Below are positions 53,271-64,000 of a DNA stretch of 64,000 bases, one piece after another. Numbering within the stretch: the stretch's first letter is position 1; each line of letters opens with the position of its first letter. This DNA comes from Dactylorhiza incarnata (lineage: Eukaryota > Streptophyta > Magnoliopsida > Asparagales > Orchidaceae). Below the pieces are notes generated by a model that searched no databases, was not told the DNA's origin, and was given only the letters and a program-made list of their open reading frames with translations. Made by a program: the position numbers and the translations under genes. Location of the stretch: the NCBI GenBank assembly GCA_033032865.1, contig JAWHQI010000019.1, positions 12,194,001 to 12,258,000 on the forward strand, given 5' to 3'.

Positions 53271-54417
53271 TGTTGGAATTTCTACGGTGATCCGGAAGTA
53301 ATCAAGCAGTTAGTCTCACTGCCAACGCGTTATGAGCCTATAAGGTCGCACATAAGAGCGTTTGCAGAAATTGGAGGAAGGATTCTGTTGGATTTGCTTA
53401 TATTGGATATGAGTGAAAGGACCAATCCTATGACTAATTAGAGTCGAATTGGTTCGGGTATATGCTCCCTAGATATTGTGAATATTGTATGGAGCATGTC
53501 GTAAAGACTTCAAAACGATATTGTGAATATCGTCGAGAGGACTTTTAGACGACATTGTGAATGTCGTCGTGACAGATGGTCTGTCGTCGAGATCACAAGT
53601 CGATATTATGAATATCGACTGGATGATTAATGTCGTCGAGATTGTCTAGACGATTTGGATCTTCACGACGATATCGTCGAGATTGTCTCGATGATATTTC
53701 AGTCATCACGACGATATGGATCGTCGATATGCTGCGTGATATCGTCGGGACTGTCTCAACGATATGGATCATCTCGACGACATAGACTGTCACGCCGATA
53801 ATGTTGAGATTGTATCAACGATATGGGCCATCCCATCGATATCCATTACACTCTGGGTTTGCAGATAACAGAAGCTGTCATCTGCTTTTATATCCTTAGG
53901 TATAAATAGCCAGACGATTACGTTATTTTTTAAGCCCCCTTTTGGAGATCGAGACGAAAGCGTTCTTGAGATCTTGCCACTAGTTCCAGAAGACCCGTCC
54001 GACCATCGCCGCCGTCGTCGTCTCTCCTTAGACGGACCTAGTAGTTCGTGGAGACGCAGAGGGCATTCCTTCTCTGACCTAGATCTTGTTCGACAAGATC
54101 TTAGGGTTCTCCAACACTTGTGTGGACTTCTGTAGAAGCGAAGATCCACTTTTACGCTAACTCCATCAGACCTATTTACTGAACTCGACAGAGGCGCAAA
54201 ACAAGGAAGTAGACTCAGATTATGAATCCGATTCCAGGAAACTTATTATTGGAGCAGTCCGATCGATTCTCTACTCGATTCAGCACAGATATTCTGTTTT
54301 ATTACTTTGATTTCTTGATTCATGATTATCACAAGATCTCATTATTTCTCATTTGGGTTGTTCTTGAATATTCCGCTGCGCACATCTGATGTGTCTACCC
54401 CTAAGGAAAATCTAACA
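53271..54417 (+). repeat. 5' LTR of the copia element
   Basis: It contains an unusual cluster of inverted repeats of the type gatatcgtcgagattgtctc at 53470-53850, then a TATA-like ttttatatcc near 53884 and a GC-rich leader with ccatcgccgccgtcgtcgtc. The 3' copy is 60172-61234. Confidence 0.85.
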
Positions 54418-55304
54418 GTGGTATCAGAGCCAGGTTTTCTGTGATTTCCATGTTTCAGAAATTGTTCCCTTTGCAGTAACCGTCTTTCTCTATGTTAGTT
54501 TGTGAAACTAAAGCATAGAGAGATGAGTTTGTCTACTGACATAAGGGTGTTTGCTTGTGCTAGCATTCAGTATATGTAAATTCGAAGATTTACTAATGTT
54601 CTAAATATTCAGATTTAATCCAAAACATCAATTGTTGATGGTTTTGTGCATCTGGAATATATTCGAGTTATGCTTGTTGTGTCTTTCATGATTGTGAAAA
54701 TGTGTGCATATTGATTAAATGTTAATCAAGATTAAATGTTAATCAAGTATCATGAAAAATCCCTTAAAATTAATATTAAGTGTTCGGATGTCTTCTGATG
54801 GATGACGCTCTTCCTGCCTCGATCGATGAAGTATGGGTTTTTGCCAAAGCAAGGTGCATTAATCTATCTTGGTAACGGTGTGAACGAATAATTATGATAT
54901 CCTACTGTCGACATCAGGTCCAACTTAACTAGGTGACCTCAAAGGTTGAGTGTCTAGAGTCATAGGGTTGACATGCACCATATGATGAATGCGAATAAAG
55001 AGTTATTCACCAACCATATAAGAGTCTCATGATGATGCAATTGGCAAAAGTTGTCTACCTAAATAGCCACATCGTGGGTGATCAACCAAAGCTGACTTAT
55101 GATGACGGTGAAATACAAATCTTGTCCACTAGAGAGTAGCTCGCATAAAATCTATGAATTGATATTAAGGGTTATCAATTTGAATAAAAAAGTGGGAGCT
55201 TTTAATAAAAGTCCTTATTAAATTAAAATATATTTTGAAATATAGTACTAAAACTATTTTGCAAATTTCTCTTAGAACTTCCATAACAAGTGGATCTCAC
55301 TCCA

Positions 55305-56111
55305 CCATGTCTCTGAGATCCATCCTTGAGAAGGACAAGCTCAACGGGACGAACTTCTTTTACTGGTTTAGGAACTTGAGGATTGTCCTTAAGCAAGAGC
55401 GCAAACTCTATGTCTTGGAAGAGGATGCCTCTACAGAGCCAACCGGGAATGCTCCCCGAGTTGACAAAGATGCTTACAAGAAGTATCAAGATGATACCCT
55501 GGATGTTGAATGCCTCATGCTTACTACCATGACCTCCGAGCTTCAAAAGCAACACGAGAGCATGTGTGGTTATGAGATAATCGAGCACCTCAAGAAAATG
55601 TTCGAGGGGCAAGTTCGGCAAGAGAGGTTTGACATATCCAAGGCATTGTTTCAGTGCAAGATGGGAGCTCGAGACCTAGTAGGGACTCATGTACTCAAGA
55701 TGTTTGGGTATATTGAGAACCTTGAGAGACTGTGTTTTCCCTTGGGCCAAGAGTAGGTCACTGATCTGATCCTGCAATCGTTGCCGGACAGTTATGAAAA
55801 GTTTGTCTTGAACTACAACACGAATGAAATAGAAAAGACACTACCCGAACTCCTTGACATGTTGAGAACTGCCGAGAACAACATGAAGAAGACCAAGCCT
55901 GCTAGCCCATACTGATGGTGCATAAAGGCAAAAGGGCCAGGCCATGTGATTAAAGAAGACGAAGATATGATCTAAAGTCTTATCTTGAGCCCAAATCTTC
56001 AGCATTGAAAAGGAAAGTTCTGGCTAAGGAAGGGAAATGCCACTTTTGTGGTTAGACAAGGCACTGAAGGAGGAATTGTCCCCTATATATTGAGGATCTG
56101 CAGAACAAGAA
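55305..56111 (+). pseudogene. Copia gag, broken
   Basis: Starts MSLRSILEKDKLNGTNFFYW followed by RNLRIVLKQERK, typical of a widespread plant copia Gag, and continues with CLMLTTMTSELQKQHESM, KALFQCKM and LKMFGYIENLERL to a TAG at 55754-55756. The next codons continue the family pattern (LILQSLPDSYEKFVLNYN). A damaged zinc knuckle GKCHFCG-stop-TRH lies near 56040. Stops occur at the knuckle and before it. Confidence 0.85.
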
Positions 56112-57480
56112 GGGAAGTATGACTTCCGCTTCAGGTATTTTTGTTATAGAGATAAATCTTTCTGCTCCTTCATCTTGGGTATTGGATACCGGATGTGGTT
56201 CTCACATTTGTACAAATGTGCAGGAACTGGGAATGAGAAGATTGCTGGGTAAAAGAGAGGTAAACCTGCGCGTTGGAAATGGAGCAAGAGTTAATGTCGT
56301 TGCCGTAGGAGTTTATCGTCTTTCTTTGCCCACTGGGCTTGCAATTGAACTTGATAACTGTTATTTTGTTCTAGCCATAACTCGAAACATTATATTTGTT
56401 TCATGTCTTGGCATGAAAGGTTTTCATTTATAATTACAAACAATTGTTGTTCAATTTTTATAAATGATGTTTGTTATGGTGTAGCTCAATTGTTTAATGG
56501 TGTATATGTTTTAAACTCAGACCAACCGATCTATAATGTAGAAAATATTAAAAGATTAAGAACAAATGACTCGAATCCTACGTACCTTTGACATTGTCGT
56601 TTAGACCATATAAACGAGAAACGCATATCCAAGCTCCATAGAGATGGACTACTGGACTCATTTGATTATGAATCATTTGAGAGATGCGAGTCTTGCTTAT
56701 TAGGCAAAATGACTAAAGCTCCTTTCACTAGTCAAACTGAGAGGGTTGATGATCTTTTGGATGTCATATATAGTGATGTATGCGGACCCATAAGTTTTAT
56801 GGCTAGAGGTGAGTTTCTCTACTTTATTATATTTTCTGATGATTTCAGTAGATACAGATACATGTTTCTTATGAAGAATAAATCCGAATCATTTGAAAAG
56901 TTCAAGGAGTTCCAGAATGAAGTACAAAACCAACTAGGAAAAACAATTAAAGCACTCCGATCTAACCGAGGTGGCGAATATTTGAGTTGGGAGTTTCGTG
57001 ATTATCTGAAAAAGTGTCGTATTATATCACAACTCACTCCACCTAGAACACACATCATAATGATGTTTCAGAGAGAAGGAATCGTACTTTGTTAGACATG
57101 GTATGGTCGATGATGAGTCATGCAGATTTGCCCGTTTACTTTTGGGGATTTGCTCTAGAGACAGTTGCTTTCACACTAAATCGAGTTCCGACAAAAACGG
57201 TTCAAAAGACACCATATGAGATATGGACTAGGAAGCGTCTTAGTATGTCTTTCATTAAGATTTTGGGCTGTGAGGCATACTGCGACATCAAATGCCTCAC
57301 AAGTTGGAACCCAAGTCAGATAAATGTTATCTTGTGGGATATCCTTGGGAAACCAAATGGTATTACTTCTACCTGAAATCCGAAGGCAAATTGTTTGTCG
57401 CAAGAAGTGGTGTTTTTCTAGAGAAAGAGTTTTTGTCTAGAGAGCACCAAAGTAGAGCTTGAAGAAGTTCAAAAACCACA
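56112..57480 (+). pseudogene. Copia protease and integrase, broken
   Basis: Protease: SSWVLDTGCGSHICTNVQEL near 56172 (active site D-T-G), then LRVGNGARVNVVAVG. The pre-integrase part continues in another frame (SFIITNNCCSIFINDVCYGV). Integrase core from 56709: DLLDVIYSDVCGPIS (first Asp), FSDDFSRYRYMF, ALRSNRGGEYLSWEF, where the usual S-D-R/N-G-G-E has Asn in place of the catalytic Asp. The QNGVSERRNRTLLDMV region is frame-damaged near 57065. Not functional. Confidence 0.85.
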
Positions 57481-59227
57481 AATAATGAATGAACCAGAAA
57501 TTGAACCTGCGCAAGGACTACAAACTGTTGTAGCTGGAGAACCTGCTCAAGAAACACAAGTCCTACGTAGATCTGGTAGACCTAGAATTGAGCCTGAGAG
57601 ATATGGATTTCTCATATCTCAAATAAGTAGTGTGTTGCTTATGGATCATGATGATGAACATGCAACCTACCAAGAGGCTATGTATGGACCAGACTCTGAG
57701 AAGTGGCTTGAGGCCATGAAATCTGAAATGGACTCCATGTATGCAAACCAAGTTTGGACCTTGGTGGACCACCTGAAGGGGTACGACCCATAGGGTGCAA
57801 GTGGGTCTTCAAGAAGAAGACCGACATGGATGGGAATGTACAGACATTCAAAGGGCGACTGGTGCCTAAAGGTTTCGAGTAAATTCATGGTGTTGATTAT
57901 GATGAGACTTTTCCCCTGTTGCTATGGTTACGTCCATCATAATTCTACTTATTGCTGCGTATTATGACTACGAGATCTGGCAAATGAATGTCAAAATGGT
58001 TTTCCTTAATGGAAAGCTCCTTGAGAAAGTGTATATGACACAACTTGAGGGTTTTGTATCTCCAAATGAAGCCACTAAAATATGCAAGTTGCATCGCTCC
58101 ATTTATGGATTGAAACAAGCCTCTCGAAGTTGGAATCTGCGTCTTGATGAGAAAATTAAAGAGTTTGGTTTCATTAAGAACATGAAAGAGCCTTGTGTTT
58201 ACAAGAGAATTAGTGGGAGCATTGACGTATTCCTGATATTGTATGTGGATGACATACTGCTGATTGGGAATGACATTGCAACCTTACAAGTTGTTAAGAA
58301 CAAGCTTGGAGACTGCTTTTCTATGAAAGACTTGGGTGGAGCGACTTATATACTTGGTATTAAGATCTATAGAGATAGATCGAAGAAATTGCTGGGTTTG
58401 GCCCAGAGTACATACATTGAGAAGGTGTTGAAAAGGTTCAACATGCTTGAGTCAAGAAGGGATTCTTACTCATGTCACATGGTGTGAGTCTCTCCAAGGA
58501 CCAATGCCCTAAATCTTTGGAAGATAAGGGCATGAAGTTGATTCCATATGCTTCGGCAATTGAGTCAATCGTGTATGCAATGTTGTGTACTCGACCCGAT
58601 GTCTCATATGCTTAGAGCATGACTAGCAGATATCAGTTTGATCCTGGTGATAGTCACTGGACAGCAGTCAAGAATATCCCGAAGTACTTGAGAAGAACTA
58701 AGGATGTGTTCTTGGTGTTTGGTGGAGAGGAAAAGCTCATTGTAAAAGGTTACACGGATGCTAGCTTCCAAACTGATAGAGACGACTCAAAGTCCCAGTC
58801 AGGTTTTGTATTTTGCCTTAATGGAGGGGTTGTGAGCTGGAAGAGTTCCAAGCAAGAGACAATTGACGATTCTACAACAGAGGTCGAGTATATCGCTGCT
58901 GCAAATGCAGTGAAGGAGGCTGTATGTATTAGGAAATTCACCGGCGAGCTTTATGTAGTTCCTAGCATTGTTGATCCGGTAATTCTTTACTGTGACAACA
59001 ACAGTGTCATTGCACAGGCCAAAGAACCTAGATCTCATCAGCGCTCCAAGCACATACTTCGGTGGTTCCATCTTATTCGAGAGATTGTCGATCGAGGAGA
59101 TGTGAACATTTGTAGAGTACCGACTGAAGAAAATATAGTGGATCCACTGACAAAGCCTCTTGCGCAAAGGAAGCATGATGGTCATGATAGATCAATGGAT
59201 ATTAGATACGTGAATGGTCATTTTTAG
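57481..59227 (+). pseudogene. Copia reverse transcriptase and RNase H, broken
   Basis: The linker RRSGRPRIEPERYGFL leads into SEKWLEAMKSEMDSMYANQV near 57700. Stops follow at 57791-57793 and near 57880. Reverse transcriptase continues with YDYEIWQMNVKMVFLNGKLL (the usual DVK is NVK), HRSIYGLKQASRSWNLR, and the catalytic ILYVDDILLIGND near 58240. RNase H has KGYTDASFQTDRDDSKSQSG near 58750, STTEVEYIAAANAVKEA, LYCDNNSVIAQAKEPRSHQR and DPLTKPLAQRKHD, ending at 59225-59227. Confidence 0.88.
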
Positions 59228-60171
59228 TGGGAGCCTTGTGGATTGTATGTTTGTTGGTTGTTTATTCATTTGATGAATTGTGAAGTATTTTTTTAACATT
59301 TATTGCAAGTTCTTTTGTTATGTCAATTTATTTCTATATTTGATATAGTAATTAACATAATGAATGTCCGTAGAATGTTTGTTTTCATAGGAATTCAAGT
59401 GCGTGACTTGAATGTGAGGGCATATATTTATTTGAAACATCATTCTTAAATGGTCCCTGGTCGATGTATCATCTTAGAAATTAGTGCGATGATGATACAT
59501 CAAGACTGGTATGTGAGTTGACTGACAGGTCATGATATGAGATATCAAGTTATCACATAGGTACTTGTTAGGAATAATTTGTACTGGACAGACCCAACGT
59601 GAAACTATTTTGTGGATTGTTATATAAACATGTCACAAGTAGATCTCTAGTGACAATGATGTTTGCGGTTTTTTGACCTGAAGTCACTGCATTCATCAAG
59701 TGAGGAAGAACATACTTTGATACCATCTAAAGTTTTCCTTGAGAAAGGTTGATGATAAGGGTGATTATTGGGTATGTTACGAATCATTTGTGTGTTTGTG
59801 TGTGGAAAGAAATGAAATTTGTTCTCCTATATGACAGGAGTTACATCCATGGCCCCCCTTGATGGAATGAGACTGAGAAATGCATGACTATGCTTGGTTG
59901 AGTCAATATTATGATATTGAGCTCACCAATTTCTGGAAGTCCATTCTAGATCAAGAAATTAAGATTGAATTATTAAGAGGGTGACATGGTCCATGCCTCG
60001 AGTTCAATCTGGATGTAAAGGACAAAGGGACATGACAACACTGATACATCGGTCACGGACATGCTTGTTTGAGTTATGAACTTTTATTGCTTGGGTAGCA
60101 ATGATGCATTGCTAGATGCCGCTCATTGCTTGTGAGACTTTTGTTGATATGTTCTAAATCAAGGGGGAGAC

Positions 60172-61234
60172 TGTTGAAGTTTCTACGGTGATCCGGAAGT
60201 AATCAAACAGTTAGTCTCACTGTCAACACGATATGAGCCTAGCACATAAGAGCGTTTGCAGAAATTGGAGGAAGGATTGTGTTGGCCTTGCTCATATTGG
60301 ATATGAGTGAAAAAACCAATCATATGACTAATTTGAGTCGAATTGGTTCGGGCATATGCTCCCTGATATTGTGAATATCGTCGAGAGGACGTGTAGACGA
60401 CATTGTGAATGTCGTCGTGACAGATGGTCTGTCGTCGAGATCACAAGTTGATATTATGAATATCGACTAGATGATTATTGTCGTCGAGGTTGTCTCGACG
60501 ATTTGGATCTTCACGACAATATCGCTGAGATTGTTTCGACGATATTTCAGTCATCACGATGATATGGATCGTCGAGATGCTGCATGATATCGTCGAGACT
60601 GTCTCGACGATATGGATTATCTCTACGGCATAGACTGTCACGCCGATATCGTCGAGATTGTCTCGATGATATGGGTCATCCCATCGATATCCATTACACT
60701 CTGGGTCTGCGGATAGCGGAAGCCGTCGTCTGCTTTTATATCCCTGGGTAAAAATAGCCAGACAATTAGGTTATTTGTTAAGCCCTCTTTTGGAGATCGA
60801 GACGGAAGCATTCCTGAGATCTTGCCGCTAGTTCCAGAAGACCCGTCCGACCATCGCCACTGTCACCTCCTCTCCTTAGACGAACCTAGTAGTTCGTGGA
60901 GACGCAGAGGGCATTCCTTCTCTGACCTAGATCTTGTTCGACAAGATCTTATGGTTCTCCGGCGCTTGTGTGGACTTTTGTAGAGGCGCAGAACCACTTC
61001 TACGCTTACTCCATCAGACCTATTTACTGATCTCGACAGAGGCGCAGAACAAGGAAGAAGACTCGTATTGTGAATCCTATTCCGGGAAGTTTATTACTGG
61101 AGCAGTCCTATCGATTCTCTACTCGATTTAGCACAGGTATTCTATTTTATTGCTTCGATTTCTTGATTTATGGTTATCGCAAGATCCCATTGTTTCTCTT
61201 TTGGTTGTTTTTGAATATTCCGTTGCTCGTAACA
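60172..61234 (+). repeat. 3' LTR of the copia element
   Basis: Aligns with 53271-54417, including the palindrome cluster (60365-60700). It is shorter by several small deletions. The last 30-40 bases of the 5' LTR are not matched. Confidence 0.82.
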
Positions 61235-63070
61235 CCATGCATCGTCGGGCTTAGGGTTTGAACACAACAAGCACAAGAAGTAGGGCGCAGAAGCTGAACA
61301 TGCGTGATTTGTAAGAATTATCTATCCATAGAAATAACGTTGTTGCTGGCTGAACTGAGCTTAACCCTGCAACAGAAGGAGCGACGATGATGGCAAGGAG
61401 ATTATATATGGGGAGGGATATCGGGTGAGATGCTCTAGAGGTTTGTCTCTCAGCCAAGCAGAACCAACTCATACTTTTATTCCTAGATAAAGTGTGCATA
61501 GCGCTACTTCTTCTTAAGCAGTGGTCCAAAGAGCTAATAAAATTTCTAATAGTAATGAAGTCTAATAAAACCATTATCTAGGAATCCCTTGCTTTAAGCT
61601 TACTCACTTCCAGCCGACATCTTCTTGGGCTGTCTTTGTGCTTCCTTAGTAAGCTAATGAGCATGAGCTTAGTACACACTTTTTCTTGCAAGCTTGTTTT
61701 AGAATATTATTAAAGATAATATTAATAGGCTTATTGCTTTTTCCTCACGTGCCATTAAGAGGAAGTATAAACCCCACATATACGATAGTGTGAAGAGCAC
61801 AAAAACACAAATGTGTAGACTCCTCACTAAAAAAAACTCGAGGACTCCTATATAAGTTAGTTCTCAACATAAGAACTTGATAATGCGAAAATTTTCAAAT
61901 TCGAATGGAGGTCCTTCGTCGAAATGCATGACCATAGAAGCTGTAATCATTTTGCAAACTGACATCATTGGATGGGAGGTAGAAGCTGAGAAACCTTATC
62001 TGGAACTTCTTATGGAAGCATGTGCTCAGTGAAGTATTTTTTTCTAGAGGGCTCGACATTAAAAAGCTCTACACTGAAAGCTGATTTATCAAAGTCATAA
62101 ATTCAAGCTGACAAATCACCACCCAAAATATTTGAGGAAAGGACGGCAGAGCTGGGGGGCAAGTGACGAGATCGACTCAGATGCAGCTCTAACATGATGC
62201 AATGCACATAGCGAAGTAGAATCCACTACCAAAGAGAGAGATGGAATGATTCTATATAAAACAGAAAGCTGCTCAGCTATAGGACATTTATGACTAAGGG
62301 TGGAAGGGGAATCTTAGCAATGGAGAATAAGCAGACACTTAGGAAGGGGTTAATAGGAGCTAAAAAGAAGGCTACATCACCAAAGGGGTAATTGGGGATG
62401 TTGGGACAAGAGGAGCTTAAGATGGTGGATCTTGAATAGAGGCAGGTGTAAGATGAGGGATCTGAGGGGGAAATGAGGGGCTGGATGGTGACAGGGAGCT
62501 CGATGGTATGGGTGGTGTACAACCCGTATTTGACGAGGGGCCCTAGGACTAGTTATAGACACCCCAGGTCTCAGAAGGCCGGCCATTGACCAGAAGGAAG
62601 GATGTCATCATGGACACATGGAGATCATCCAGAGCTCGGCAGTTTTACTCATCAGCTCGCCGGCGAGCTCCTTCAGAGCTCGTTAGTGAGCGAGCTCAAC
62701 AGTCTTCAGCTCGTCTGTAAGCTCTCTTCCCAGGAGACCTCAAATCCAACAAGCTAGGCCTCAGCGAGTATGGCTATGGCGACCTCGTCCTCAATGAGCC
62801 CAGCTCTGGCAACCTCGCCTAAGGTGACCTGCTTCAGATGTTTTACAGAGTAAGGTCACCCGGGAAACAGGTATCGCATATCCAACATAGGTGGAGAGTC
62901 TATTCGCATACCAGGCCTCTCTGGATTGCCTATAAATAAGACCTCAGGGCACAAGTAGAAGACATATGCTCCCCCCCCCCCCCCCCAAGGTTCCCCAATC
63001 CTCCATGCTCGCCTCTCTTGTGCCTAGCTCAGCTTTGGTTTTTTGAGGGGAAGTTCCTATAAACTTCCCG
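61235..63070. other. Unassigned non-coding DNA, probably degraded repeats
   Basis: No recognised protein motif. Features seen: a minus-strand promoter-like gattatatatgggg near 61400, a repeat of agctcgyyagygagc-type units near 62640-62720, and a 19-base poly-C run near 62969-62987. A minus-strand 107-codon frame at 61251-61574 has no recognisable similarity. Confidence 0.5.
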
Positions 63071-64000
63071 GTCTGTGGCGAGACCGACTCACTACAGCAC
63101 GCGGGTCGTGTTTATAGGAAATCTAGAGATCGTTTCTTGTTCTTCAGCTTCCTTTAGTTTTGTTTTGTCCGGGTCGGGCGCTGGACCAGTAACCATTGGT
63201 ATTATTACCTCGCATTATTATTTCTCTTCATTTCTTCCAACTTGGTATCAGAGCCGAGAATGATTCCTCGCTTCTGAAACCCTACATCTCTTCCAGTGAG
63301 CCGCCTCCTCTTCTGCTGGCTTTCGCTTCTTGATTTCGTCGACGAGCCTGGCCAGTGTCCGTCTACTATTCTGCTCTCGCTCCTGTCGACGGGATCAGAT
63401 TCTGTGTCCGTCAACGGGAGTGGCTCTGTAGCCCTTATCGAAACCCGTTGTGCTCGTCTCTGCTTTCGTTAGCTGTTCACGAGATCGACTTCGTCCGGGT
63501 CTTCTCTCCACTCGCTAGATGTTGCTTCCTCCCGTCGAACACGATCTCCTCTCCGCGTGTCGAAGAGATTCCTGTCGAGCACCGATGTGCTATTGTGGCT
63601 TGACGATCCCGTGGTCTGCTTACCGCTCGCTTGCGACGATATCGATCCAGTCGAACCCGTCGACATTCTTCTTTGCCGATCCCGCTAGTTGCTGCCTCCA
63701 TTGACCATCCAACGCCTCTATCATTTCTTATGATTTTACAGAGATTGACTTCGTCCATCAGGCGCCCCTATCGTTTCTACCAATCGTTGTGTGGTCCTCG
63801 TTGACGATCTCCCGTCGATTCGCTGATCCCGTAGAGCGTTCGTGACTCTCTGCTGAACTTCGTTGTCGATAATGGCTTTCCCAGGAGGTCCTGTTGCTGC
63901 TTCTCGTCGACCCCCTTCCTGCTCTTTGCTGGCTGTGCATGAATACTTTGTCTGCTCATCCTGCATGGAGCTTCCCATGTCGTTGACTGCTGTCAATCCA
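63071..64000 (+). mobile_element. 5' part of a short non-autonomous LTR element running off the window
   Basis: TGGTATCAGAGCC at 63243-63255 marks the primer site, so an LTR ends just before it at cttccaac. The LTR start is uncertain, perhaps near 63075. The internal sequence that follows (63256-63480) resembles the internal start of the element at 41400: both contain cctgaaaccctayatc/ctgaaaccctaaaac, gtgagcygcctc, a gtcgacgkgatc core and a cgaaacccgttgtgctcg/cgaagcccgtcgtgcttg stretch. No gag frame was seen. The rest lies beyond the window. Confidence 0.65.

Larger units (their letters stand above)
53271..61234 (+). mobile_element. Ty1/copia retrotransposon with palindrome-rich LTRs
   Basis: About 8 kb: 5' LTR 53271-54417 (1,147 bp, TGTTGGAATTTC to ATCTAACA), primer site TGGTATCAGAGCC (54419-54431), polyprotein 55305-59227, a 0.9-kb 3' non-coding region, polypurine tract aatcaagggggaga (60157-60170) and 3' LTR 60172-61234 (TGTTGAAGTTTC...). 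The 3' LTR loses similarity near ttccgttgctcg at 61230 and no target duplication was found, so its right end may be deleted. Many stops inactivate it. Confidence 0.88.

Noticed and set aside
61251..61574. Minus-strand 107-codon frame
   Set aside because: No motif and no neighbour support; it lies in repeat-like DNA beyond the copia 3' LTR.
62969..62987. Poly-C tract as a functional element
   Set aside because: Homopolymer runs of this length are common slippage products and can reflect sequencing uncertainty. No associated structure was seen.

Overview
This is nuclear DNA of a flowering plant, species not determinable from the sequence alone. Ty1/copia and Ty3/gypsy long terminal repeat (LTR) retrotransposons, an RTE-clade LINE and a PIF/Harbinger DNA-transposon derivative fill most of it. 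Five short, phase-compatible exons on the + strand form a conserved plant C2-domain lipid-binding gene of the synaptotagmin-7/CLB1 (NTMC2 type 4) kind. No bacterial-type genes, rRNA genes, complete tRNA genes or CRISPR arrays were seen.

The window lies largely within that one host gene. Exons were found at 5708-5806, 37359-37439, 37543-37628, 48277-48502 and 49262-49429. They encode the end of the SMP lipid-binding domain and a C2 domain. The first exon pair is separated by a 31.5-kb intron and the third pair by a 10.6-kb intron with a GC-AG splice pair. The intron after the last exon runs at least 14.5 kb without a recognisable next exon. The amino terminus lies left of the window and the carboxyl terminus presumably lies to the right.

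Layout. (1) 1-5700: degraded copia fragments on both strands and a solo LTR. (2) 6232-21525: a minus-strand gypsy-type LTR-gag-LTR-gag-LTR array. Its first unit is split by an 11.85-kb Sirevirus-like copia element (7531-19383, target duplication ATGCT), which itself carries a 1.3-kb PIF/Harbinger derivative inside its reverse transcriptase. (3) 21762-36746: a minus-strand gypsy element (target duplication GGCTC) holding three later insertions: a gag-derived LTR element inside its left LTR (22873-25026, TGTCT), a nearly intact RTE LINE (about 26892-30042) and a gag-only LTR element (30160-32330, GAAGA). (4) 37885-48186: a minus-strand copia remnant, a short LTR element with an unusual 76-bp flank duplication, a minus-strand gag-only element (44492-46906, TGACC) and a foldback element directly upstream of exon 48277-48502. 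(5) 49950-64000: gypsy gag/LTR fragments, a copia element (53271-61234) with palindrome-rich LTRs, and the 5' part of another short LTR element running off the end.

Most elements are broken, non-autonomous or both. The LINE is closest to intact, with one in-frame stop. The most unusual signals are a GC-rich palindrome shared by unrelated LTR families, a primer-binding-site-like 14-mer shared by gag-derived elements, a fourfold TATA-box repeat in one LTR, and a template-switch-like duplication. The host-gene assignment and the family assignments rest on recognised protein motifs. Element boundaries rest on matching termini and target-site duplications read by eye.
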